The notes under the pieces are model-generated. The model did no database searches. It was not told where the DNA came from and saw only the letters and a program-made list of their open reading frames with translations. Source: Mytilus californianus (taxonomy: Eukaryota; Mollusca; Bivalvia; Mytilida; Mytilidae). Taken from it: a stretch of 64,000 bases of DNA. Positions 54,101 through 64,000 of the stretch are shown piece after piece (the first letter of the stretch is position 1; each line of letters begins with the position of its first letter). A program made the position numbers and the translations under genes. The stretch is from assembly GCF_021869535.1 (NCBI RefSeq), contig NW_026262712.1, forward strand, positions 108,683,640-108,747,639. The letters run 5' to 3'.

Positions 54101-57100
54101 GCAGATGTTTTTCCATCTTAAATGTGTTTCTTTCTTTGTATATATGCTAGCTGTTTTATTTGGTTTATTCACTGACGAGCAATTGTACGTTTAATTTGTG
54201 TCCGATTTTAAACGTTCTGCCAGTTTTGTATTTTCTCACAACTTATATAAACTGCAGCTGGTGTCACTAGTTGGACAGTTACTAATTACCTTTCTAGATC
54301 CCATATGATCACCCTACTGTTTAGTTGGGGTAGGCGTGGCTAAGTGTTTAGATTTTTATGTAATATATGTGAAATTTAGGTGCTGTAAGAAAGTTTTGCC
54401 AGTCCTTTAACCTATTTGCCAGATCTACTTTTAAATAAAAATAATAAGTAGTTCACAGATTTAAGATATACCCCAAAACCTTGACCAGCTTTATAGGTTT
54501 AATGACGGAGACCACATTCAACTTAAATTTACAGAGTTAAATTTACAAATAATTCTGCAACATCAAATAAATAAATGACAATGTTAAACTGCACTTGCCA
54601 ATAAGACAACTATCATAAGCATACAGAACAATAAGACCAAAACAAAGAAAGTGTCAAAATGCATGGACGTAAAAAATGGATATGCGTATTCACTCATGAA
54701 CTAAAATGAAAAAAATAATATATAAACTAAAATTATACTTGAATGTTTTTGTTTAATTTAATTTACATAAATCTGGGTTAAGTTGTCCCAACTGATTAGA
54801 ACTTTTGGTTTCTGATGCTTTCCAACTACATATATCATTTCATAATTGATTTGGCCTTTCACTTTTTCCAACTGATTTCGTTCTTGACAAAACCCCGTGT
54901 TTATCGTTCTAGCAATGTTCTCGTTAAGGTACGCAAACAGGTCTTGTTATCATCATAATAACTTTCCCTAAAGTATCAAAAAGAAGCTGAAAACATGCTT
55001 CTATTCAATATTTTTATCGGATATTTACTTTGGTTTTAATTCATTGTATGTTATGATAAATCCCGAGCAATTTCGAAAAAAATATGACTACAAGACAAAC
55101 GCTAATTGGATAAACGCCGAGAAGATCGAAATGTTTTCATAAACACGCGTACCTTTTGAGCAATGGAAAATTCCAACAGAATTTTTGTAGGACAAGCTCC
55201 TGCTAATTGTGATGATTTCATTGTATTCAATACAGAACAGAAATTTATACTCAAATTATAGTGCATGATGATATCATTATTTTAAACTTACATATTGCTT
55301 TTTCTTATCAGCTTCTAATTTATTGATTTCAGTTTTACCAGCAGCCATTTCAGTCTCACTGTACTGAAAATCACGAACATTAAATCTGCAAGTAAATATT
55401 TCTGTATCAATGAAAAGACTTAAAGCAAATGAGATTGATTTTCATGATTTCAAATCAACGCAAGGAGGTTATGCTTAAGATAATAGTTGAATTTGCATAC
55501 TGAAGTACCCTTACATCAACTCCTGTCTACAAAGTGTCCATCTTAATCCATTAATACATCTGATGTCTAATTTTAACCCTCGATACTGTGAAAAAAACAT
55601 AAACTAGCCTAAGCAAAAGACCATCAACTTAAAGTTTTATATCACCTTTCCACCAGGTCTCTTGTAGATTATTGTTCGTCTTTTGGTGGTTTATATACGA
55701 CCACAAAAAAATTTTTGTGGTCGTATATTGGTATGATGTTGGCGTCGTCCGAAAACACATTAGTTTTCGCACTTTAACTTTAGTTTAAGTGAATGGATCT
55801 CAATGAAATTTTACCATAAGGTTCAATACCACAAAAGGAAGGTGGGGATTGATTTTGGGGGTTATGGTACCAACAGTTAAGGAATTAGGGGCCAAAAAGG
55901 GGCAAAAAATAAGCATTTTTGTAACTTCCAGACATAACTTGTGTGTAAGTGTATGGATCTCTCTGACATTGAACCACAAGGTTCCATGTCACAAAGGGAA
56001 TGCTGGGATTGATTTTGGGGGTAATTGCCTCCAAATTTTAGGAATTAGGGGCCAAAAAGAAGCATTTTTCTAGTTTCATGACAATAACTTGTGTGTAAGT
56101 GTATGGATCTCTCTGACATTGTATCACAAGGTTCCATATCACAAAGGGAATGCTGGGATTGATTTTGAGGGTAATTGCCTCCAAATTTTAGGAATAAGGG
56201 GCCAAAAAGGGGCAAAAAACAAGCATTTTTCTAGTTTCATGACAATAACTTGTGTGTAAGTGTATGATCTTTATGAAATTGTACTACAAGGTTCCATATC
56301 ACAAAGGGAAAGCTGGGTTTGAGTTCGGGGGTAATTGCTCTAAACATTTAGGAATTTGGGGCCAAAAAAGGGCCAAAACACAAGCGTTTTTCTAGTTTCC
56401 AGACAATAACTTGTGTTCAAGTGTATGGATCTCTCTGAAATTGTACTGCAAGGTACCATACCACAAAGGGAAGGCTGGGATTGAGTTTGGGGGTGATGAA
56501 TCATAAGGGGGTTCAAAAAATTTGGGGGGGGGATTTTTTTTCCCTTTTTTTTTCTTTAAAATTTTCCATTTTAAATTGGTTATTTCTGATTTATATATAA
56601 AAGCAAATAATAATGATATGGTTTGAATAGGTAAATTAAAAATTTTTAAGTTCTTAGACCACTTTCATTCTGTGTCAGAAACCTATGCTGTGTCAAATAT
56701 TTAATTACAATCCAAATTCAGTGCTGTATCAAGCTTGAATGTTGTGTCCATACTTGCCCCAACTGTTCAGGGTTCGACCTCTGCGGTTGTATCAAGCTGC
56801 GCCCAAGTGGAGCATTTTATTGTTTTTTGCCATGAGAAACCCCAAAATCACTGGAATCCAATTTTAAAATATGAAAAACGCAGTATTATCAAATAGTGAA
56901 GATATTATTAAGTTTCAATGATATAAAATAACTAGTTTAGGAGCATACAAAGAGCAAATGGAGGGAAGAACAAATAAACAAACATTGCTCACAAAAGGAC
57001 TCTAAATAGTGATTCAATGTTTTAGTATTTTGTCTATATTTACTTGTTTTCTCTGCATTTGTGTCTGAATTCATCAACAACTCTTCTGAACAAAGTTACA

Positions 57101-60100
57101 GATACTAAGCAATTCTCATCATCCTCATATAGAACCCTGTAAAAAATAAATATCAACTGAATGAACATGGAACATATGCTTAGGTCTTTCTTGAAGCTAC
57201 ACATCACATCATATAAATGTGCAAAGGTCTCCATGGAACCCTGGGTGTCAACTGCTATTGCTGCTGTCAGAGTAAAGGGTAATGTTGGCTGCCAAAAAGT
57301 ATAAAGTACATTTATCAACAAAATACAGGAAAATGAAAAAAGAAAAAAAAAAATTAAATATTTTAAAAATTTTGCTTTTGACAGTGTCTTTTGATCATAA
57401 AAAGTTTCTAATTTTCATAAAATGCCATAAAGATTTGATAAGGTTATTGATGTTTTATTAAATTTTAACCACTGATTAAAACCTTCATTTGGGACAGGCA
57501 CATACAATTATATCTTGGTAAAATTAGCTACTTAATCATTTAATAATTACTGAATAAGGATATTGCTGTCAGTGGAAACTATTCTGGATCAGTTAATATT
57601 TCTTCATGCCAACAATATACAGAAAAGCAATTTTGCGTGCAACAGCCAAAAGTGCATAACATCCAAGCAAGGAAAAAGGTAGTTTTACCTGGATGATCTT
57701 GGTACCACCATGTCAGTCAGCTGCTCATATTTAGCTGCCCATTCATGGTGAAATGATCTGAAAAAAATAGTGACATGTTTACTAAATATTCCTTATTATA
57801 TCATGTATGATGAACTAATTCTAAAGGTTTTACCACTCCAGTCTATATATAGTTCTACTGTAAATTCAGAAATTATTGCATGCATTTATTATTGCGATTT
57901 TTCAAGAAAGGATAAAATCCGAAATTAAATTTTGTGATATCAGGAAACTTCTTTTTTGTTATGTTATGGAAATATTAAAAGCATCAGACCAACAACAAAA
58001 TTAATGTTAATTTGTGATCAATTCTAACTAAAAAAATTAAATTTTTGACACCAAGTCAAATGTGAAGCAAACTTTCCAATGAACCTGTGTAAACAATGAC
58101 GTTACATGACTGAGACATAATTCTTCTTAAGGATGTTGTTCACAACAGGGTTATAGTCTTGACAAGTTCTAAGATAGATGAAAGAAATAGATAATATATT
58201 AATTTTAATAAATTTCTTGGTTATTAAATTTTTAGTCATATACAGTAAATAAAGAATTTATTGACAGGTTTTCATAATTGCAAAAGTACCAATGGGATAG
58301 ATTTTGCAAGAATAAAAAAAAACTGACATTTATTTAAAACTTTGATAGCATTACTTTTATGCTGAATTTCTTAAAGTCACAACAATCAACCTTGGATTTT
58401 TGTCCATACAGGTAACATAATCATAACTGTATAACAAAATACAGCTATCTTCACTCTAATGAAATAGTAAAGTTATCCTTTACATATCATGATCTCGGAA
58501 CAACCATGTCTGTCAGTGTCTCATATTAAAGTGCCCTATCATTTCATTGTCCATTGAAATATTATGGGAATGACCTATACTTTAAGCTTTGTACAATATC
58601 TTACTTTGGAACTACCACCAATAGTGTCTGTAAATATTCAGAGTCTAGTACAAAGTCCTCCTTCTTCACCAAGTCTCCCAAGTTTCTGGTTAGTAAACTT
58701 CCACTGAAACAATACCATAGAAAGTGTCAGACCTTTTTTTAAAAAAAAGTGTATAAAGCATTACTTCAATTCAGTATAGTTAATTGCATTTCCAAAATTC
58801 CACATATAACTTGTTTAACTTTTGTACAAAACATATGCTTGTAATTGAGATTTATTCAGAAAACAAACAATTTTTTACGCTTCATTTAATCAGCAGTTGT
58901 TAAGATTAAGCAATGTAATATTTTGGCTAAAAAAAAGATTTGCTTTGGCCTTATACATTCACATAAAAGCCTCATCATTACTACAACAAAATACATATAC
59001 TTTCAAGAGACAATCTCTCCTAATATAAAGATAGTTTTACTTACGTCGCTTTTCTTTCTAAGTTCTGTAGATTTCCCTTTAAACTGTTGTATGCCTGGGA
59101 TTTGGTTCTAAGATCTGTTTCTATCTGGGACACTTGCTGTCAATATATATAACAAAAGTTATTCTAGATGTGTAAATTCCTTTTTTAAATAAATGAGGCT
59201 TGATCATGAAGCAATCATATAATCAGCAATCATTTTCTTACTGTTGCATGCATATTTGGTTTATATAAAATAAGTTATTCTACATGTGTCAATTCATTTT
59301 TTTAAATAAATGAGATCTTGATCATGAAGCAATCATATAATCAGTAACTTTTTTCTTCCTATCATATTTGGTTTAGTGTTTGGTAAGTTTACTTCATGTT
59401 AACTTGAAATTCTATAAATATATTCTTAAAAGCCATCTTTTTCCCCAAAATGATGTCCCCCAAAACATGAATTAAAGGGGCATTAGCTGTCAAATTCATG
59501 TTCACCGATTTGACTCAAATTCTGATATTTGATTTATAACAATGTAAAACATGTATCCAAAATATTAAAAGTCTAAAATAAACAGTTTACAGGTTATGGG
59601 CATGATAACACGCAGCTTCGTTTCGTGTGTATTTTAGTCTCAACGCCATCTAATTAACTATCGAGTTGACCTCCAAATTCATTCGATGACCATATAAGGG
59701 ATGTAAACATAAATAAAGATATAAACTCGTGCTATTGGATTTTTCTAGGTCTAATTGATTTCATATTATAGATTAAAAATATATGTTTATCATCGTTTTT
59801 ACCTGTATCAAATGATTTACCTTTGTTTCACTTTCAATGTTGACATTCTTTTCCTTTAAATAACTTTACACATACAATTCACGTGTTATCCATCTCTAGC
59901 TAAGGGGTTAAATTGAAGTTCACATGAATACGGATTCAATGAGGTCAAATTATTCACTTGCAAGTGAATAATTCATCATCAATGTTTCTTAGCTTATTTT
60001 GACAAAATTGAACCATACTGGTGGCTAAAAGTGAATAATTATTTCACTATTTCACTTTCATTAATGATTGAACAAAAAAAAAAATCATATATTAGATTTT

Positions 60101-63100
60101 TTATATATCTCGTAGCTAGTGCCCCTTTAATATATATAAACCGTCCCTCAAAACTTGAATTAATGTATATAAATCAGTTTTTGCAAGATTGGTGAGAAAA
60201 ATAATTTCATATAAGACATTCATAATTATTATTGCCAAATTTTGATTCAAATATGGCTGTCAGAGCACTTTCAAAGGAAAAGAGGATAATATGCAGAGTC
60301 AACAGAAAACCAAAAACATAAGAGTACAAGTGTGGGTTATAGCTAATAATTCAACAAGCAAGCTAAAATGAAACTTCACCACTGCTCTTTTTCTGTCCTT
60401 GGTCTTAAAAAAAAACCACTTTAACTTTTGTCTTACCATTTTACTTAGCAACCAATTAGTACCTAGTCATGCTTGTTTTCTTCACAAATGACCTATGGCA
60501 AAGGTAGTTCGTTACATTCCTTACCAAGTCATGCTTGGTTTCTTCACAAGTGACCTATGGCAAATGTAGATCGTTACATACCTTACCGATTCATGCTTGG
60601 TTTCTTCACAAATGACCTATGGCAAATGTAGTTCATTACATACCTTTCCAATAATTTCTGCAATATTCTTTAGTGACTGTTTAATGGGATATTTGGCTAG
60701 ATCCCACTGAAATCTTGTCAAATAAGTTACAAGGTCAACTGTAATTAAGAAATGCAAATGTCAACATAATATTTTAACTCTTAAAGGCAAATTTAAGACA
60801 TGCAAATATACTAAATATACTTGCTTAGAAATAGTCATGTTAATTTCAAATCATTTACAACTCTTAAGTCAATTATACATTTTGTATATATTCAAAGAAT
60901 GACTTTTTTCTTATTTGCTTATCATTAAAATGAGTGTATGACCTGATGATATATATCCCATATAGGGTTAGTAGTTAGCTTCCTAGTTACACTGTAAAAC
61001 TAATAAACATAATACCTGATCATTTAGTCGATCAGCAGTATTAACTTATGACTATTAAGGATGTAAAGGGTACATTTTGTTCAATTTGTTAGTCACTTTT
61101 TTTTTTACAACTTTTCGTGCTGAAAGATCAGTATTTGCTATGTTTCATGAAAATAGAAAATGTAGAGTTCAAGGTTAAAAATTATTTTCCATTCATTGTG
61201 AAATTAATCATTTATTTCACATTATGCCATGCACATGTGTCTCCCTTTACCACCCATTATTGATCAATATTTGTTGAAATGTTATACTTTGCGAAATATT
61301 TTGTTCTTGAAAGCTTTGAATTTCATATCATTAGAAGAATACATGTAGTTCATGCTATGCTATCTTTATTGATCATCAGCCACTGACCTCCATTTGCTAC
61401 TAAATTTTCCTGAAGTTTGTCTCTCTGTGCTTCCAATACTTCTCCTAAATACTGTGCTATTTTCTTGGTTACACTGTAAAACAAACAGTAAAGACATGTA
61501 CTGAAAATGGTTAAAATTTTAGCTTAAAATTTTTCAATAAAAAAATCAAAATATAAGCTTTGTTATTTTGTCGAATAAAACAAAGTTTGGAGACATGTCA
61601 GGAACAAATATTTGTGTTGAGACTTAGGTCTTTTGCTATAAGTATTTACTCCAACTATCATATCTGTCGCTGTTCATTTCTTTTAAATTAAATTATTCTA
61701 TGGTGACCATTTTTTTAGGAAGAAGGTTAAATTTACCACTTTGTAAAATATATCTTTAAAAAGTTGTTTTTCCTGTAAAAATTGACAAATCACTGTTCAA
61801 ACATTTGCCTTATTACACTATACAGAGTTTTTTTTTGTGTGTAATCAATAGATTATTTCAATCAAATCAATGCTGATTAAAAAATTCTTATATATTAATT
61901 ACTGAATGGCTTCGAATATAAATTTATAATTGATAAAAATATGAAATAGGATCCAAAGACAATCTCCCAATTTAAATTTTCCTAAGAGGGAGATCTTTTT
62001 GTTTTTAAATTTGAAAGTCTTACACCTATGTTTATAAGGTACTGAAACGCTACCTTGGAAAATTTATCATCACCTAGATTGAATATAGTATATAAATATA
62101 TAATAAGAACACAGTAAATAACACTTCAGGATTAACAGTACACCAGCAGTTTAATTCTAACATTGATGAATGGAAGTTATAATAGTGAAAAGTACAGAGC
62201 ATGCTGAAGGTGTCAATACAATGTTTAATAAAAAAAAATCACCTTTCACAGTAGGCATCCAACTTTCCAAGGTCATCTGATAAACCAACTAATATGTCTA
62301 AAGTACCAACCTGTTGAGAAAAAAAACTATTAAAAAGAATAAATTTGAGTTGACAACAAATTAAATAAAATTATTAAAAAATTCAAAGAGATTAAATATT
62401 TATGATGAAAGGATTATATGTATATGGAAAGTGTCAACCATTTAGAATAAGTGACACTTTTTCAAACTGCTGAATATAATTACAATGTATATCATGTACA
62501 TGCAACAATGACTTTTAATCTATGTATTAATATTTTCTACTTAGCATTTAGAATAGAAAACAATGTAATTGGCTTTCTTATAAGTGTTGTTTTCAGAGCT
62601 TTGAGTATATCTATAAGACTCAAGGGTATTGCTTATACTGATATAATTGTATAATACTAATCTCAGTGTGCATGACACCTTTATAGCTTACTATGCGGTA
62701 TGGGTTTTTTCTCATTGTTGTTGGCCGTACGGTGACCCACAACTGCATAGTTGTTATTACTTGTTAACCTCTATGTCATTTGGTCTCTTGTGGAGCGTTC
62801 TCTCATTGGCAATCATACCCAATCTTCTTATTTTCATATGACACATATTTCAGGAGTAACTGAAATCTGGAACATTGGAAATTAAAAATTTGGAAATTCA
62901 AATACATGCCATGCAAAACATTTGAGAGTATCAAAAACCACATAACCTTATATAACCCGCTTTTTACTAGACTAACTAACTAGGTTATTATGCCACAAGG
63001 TAGGTCACAAGGTAACAAATCAGATCAGTCTTTGCTCTTTCCTTTAACTGACCATGCAGATATGTATAATGTATTTTGCAGGGAGATAACTCATTGGTGT

Positions 63101-63357
63101 ACATGTAATACAGCCATGCAGTCAACCAAACACCTCCCACTGTCCTGAGAACACTGAAGGATTAAAAATACAGCGAGTTGTCCCTACAAATGTACATTTA
63201 TTTAATGCAATTTATAATATTATACCTTTAGATCAGGAATAGCAAATTTATAGTTTGTAGATAGCATATTCTGATTAGCTGTTGCCATGCATAATTTGTC
63301 AAAAGTTTGTTGACATGTTTTATCTCCAGGGGCTGATACCAACCAAAACTCTGCCAT
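51145..63357 (-). CDS. ATP6V1C1: V-type proton ATPase subunit C, 12 coding exons
   Basis: Exons on the - strand: 63357-63226, 62310-62243, 61473-61388, 60738-60644, 59136-59045, 58703-58605, 57757-57689, 57136-57044, 55385-55292, 53434-53337, 52619-52493 and 51240-51145. All joins are GT-AG and in phase, giving 382 residues, the length I recall for human ATP6V1C1. Recognisable words in order are [141 protein letters not shown] and [11 protein letters not shown]. Subunit C is the V1 subunit that clamps peripheral stalks to the membrane sector and is released on reversible disassembly; the enzyme acidifies organelles and, in some epithelia, the outside. The ATG has a good context (ACCATGG). An upstream acceptor at 63369-63371 shows that the 5' UTR is spliced. 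Confidence 0.96.
52228..52272 (-). repeat. Terminal fragment of repeat family C
   Basis: Read on the - strand it is TTATGCCCCTGCCGTAG, then GAGGGCATTAAG, matching the first 45 bases of the C copy at 17879. Nothing of the C body follows. It is in the ATP6V1C intron next to the last exon pair. Confidence 0.6.
53172..53322 (+). repeat. 29-bp minisatellite beside a splice donor
   Basis: Five units of ATGCACAATCTGCTTGTATT plus TTTGTGACA (one unit shortened). The array ends about 15 bases from the - strand 5' splice site at 53336/53337. Confidence 0.88.
53435..55291 (-). other. ATP6V1C intron, nothing firmly recognised
   Basis: A stretch at 53870-54330 (TCAGAGCTCCAGATAAGAAT, repeated ATTGGGTTTTT) looks like a decayed interspersed repeat, but I cannot delimit it. 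Confidence 0.35.
55692..56817 (+). repeat. Hairpin-ended repeat family B, copy 6
   Basis: It has the best terminal palindrome of the family (ACGACCACAAAAAAATTTTT followed by GTGGTCGT), then GGCGTCGTCC. About five modules follow, and the 3' end is CGACCTCTGCGGTTGTATCA. It lies antisense to ATP6V1C, between its eighth and ninth exons. Confidence 0.85.
58483..58562 (-). pseudogene. Relic duplicate of ATP6V1C exon 7
   Basis: The - strand contains AATATGAGACACTGACAGAC followed by ATGGTTGTTCCGAGATCATG. This aligns with real exon 7 (AATATGAGCAGCTGACTGAC then ATGGTGGTACCAAGATCATC). In the equivalent frame stops appear and one base is missing, so it cannot code. It lies between exon 6 and exon 7, about 750 bases from the real exon. 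Confidence 0.7.
59158..59356. repeat. About 115-bp tandem duplication in intron
   Basis: GTTATTCTAGATGTGTAAATT ... CATGAAGCAATCATATAATC occurs at 59158-59240 and again, diverged, at 59273-59356. Confidence 0.8.
59472..60130. mobile_element. MITE with AGGGGCATTAGCT ends and TTAA target site (piggyBac-like)
   Basis: The left end AGGGGCATTAGCT (59476-59488) and right end AGCTAGTGCCCCT (60114-60126) are inverted with one mismatch. TTAA stands immediately outside both (59472-59475, 60127-60130). TTAA duplication is the signature of piggyBac transposition. The 651-bp element has no transposase. It is intronic in ATP6V1C. Confidence 0.7.
60465..60650. repeat. 62-bp tandem repeat overlapping the exon 4 splice donor
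   Basis: Three units contain TTTCTTCACAAATGACCTAT, GGCAAATGTAG and TTACATACCTT (60512, 60574, 60636). The last unit runs into the - strand 5' splice site of ATP6V1C exon 4 (AAG|GTATGT at 60644/60643). The neighbouring unit carries an identical AAGGTATGTAA, a decoy donor. Confidence 0.85.
60739..61387 (-). other. ATP6V1C intron, nothing recognised
   Basis: AT-rich intronic DNA. Confidence 0.4.
61474..62242 (-). other. ATP6V1C intron, nothing recognised
   Basis: AT-rich intronic DNA with no recognised repeat. Confidence 0.4.
62690..62835 (-). repeat. Interspersed repeat M, reversed copy
   Basis: Reversed word order of the 15137 copy: TACTATGCGGTATGGG, GGCCGTACGGTGACC, GTCATTTGGTCTCTTGTGGA and CTCTCATTGGCAATCATACC. 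It lies in the first coding intron of ATP6V1C. Confidence 0.75.
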
Positions 63358-63535
63358 GGTTCACTCAACTGAAAAAGTAAAAAAAAAATTTCTAACGATC
63401 TGTAATGAAAATTATTACGACAATATCAGGAATTATTTGTTACTTATTAAAAGAATATTTTTCTGTTATCTCCTTTTCTCTTTTGTTGATATAAGTTGTA
63501 ATAACCCTTACACAATGTATTTGTAATATAAACTA

Positions 63536-64000
63536 GAGGCTCTAAAGAGCCTGTGTCGCTCACCTTGGTCTATGTGCATATCAAACAATGGACATGCTCC
63601 AACATTGTAGACGAGAATAGACTTCATGACAAAAATCTCTATCTTGTTGATCTTGTATTACTGATCTTTTAGTCTGTTTAGTTTCTCTCTATCTTCTTTA
63701 GTTTTTGCTCAAAACACAAAAGAGGGTAAAAAAAATCCTCATTTAAGGGTAATCACTCCTATGAAGAGTGACAGTCTACTAACTATATCGGCAAAATTTG
63801 ACTTTTTAATAGATCTTGCCTTGCTGATCATTTTTGTGATTAAAAGCGTTTATTTATCTATTATAATTTAAATCATATAAGGCATAACGGAAAAAAAAAG
63901 GTTTCTCTCTATTAAAATATCATAGTTTTCATGATAATACGCAAAAATGAAAAAAAATGGTAAAATTTGTCATTTATGGGCAATAACTCCTATAAGAATT
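63536..64000 (-). repeat. Hairpin-ended repeat family A, copy 3, cut by the window end
   Basis: It begins, reversed, with the A-family 3' end: AGAGGCTCTAAAGAGCCTGT then GTCGCTCACCT. The body continues to the end of the window. Confidence 0.7.

Overview
The window is nuclear DNA of an animal, most likely a bivalve mollusc close to Mytilus. It is AT-rich and intron-rich, with GT-AG introns of 0.3-4 kb. It is crowded with interspersed families that I associate from memory with mussel genomes: the 'GTGGTATGATTGCCAATGAGA' type repeat, the 'GTCGTCGTC' hairpin-ended repeats, and a SINE with an ACGTTAA-type tail. There is no bacterial gene organisation and no CRISPR array.

Two complete protein-coding genes converge. 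On the + strand, a 13-exon gene (17717-36377, probable non-coding first exon near 13540-13610) encodes a 585-residue leucine-rich-repeat protein that I identify as DNAAF1/LRRC50, the cytosolic assembly factor for axonemal dynein arms. On the - strand, a 12-exon gene (63357 down to 51145) encodes a 382-residue V-type proton ATPase subunit C (ATP6V1C1-like). All phases join without a break in both genes. They have no obvious functional link; they are neighbours transcribed towards each other.

Region by region: 1-13.5 kb is an intergenic graveyard of retroelement pieces (two reverse-transcriptase-related fragments, one LINE 3' end, a SINE) and foldback DNA elements. 13.5-36.4 kb is DNAAF1, whose introns hold a 1.8 kb element with tandem-repeat inverted ends, nested hairpin-ended repeats, a 168-bp-module array, and a short LTR element with identical LTRs. 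37-51 kb is the intergenic space between the two 3' ends; it is built mostly of one repeat family (B) and contains a 4.4 kb tandem duplication whose crossover maps inside the B repeat end. 51-63.4 kb is ATP6V1C, whose introns hold a TTAA-flanked MITE, another B copy, a relic duplicate of exon 7, and minisatellites touching splice sites.

The most interesting signals are structural. They are the duplication with a mappable recombination point; three sequence-unrelated repeat families with the same plan (terminal hairpins, a GTC-rich tract, then 130-170 bp modules); a foldback element with minisatellite inverted ends and 9-bp flanking repeats; and small duplications that create extra splice sites in both genes. 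Family names come from memory of conserved proteins and repeats; no database search was possible.
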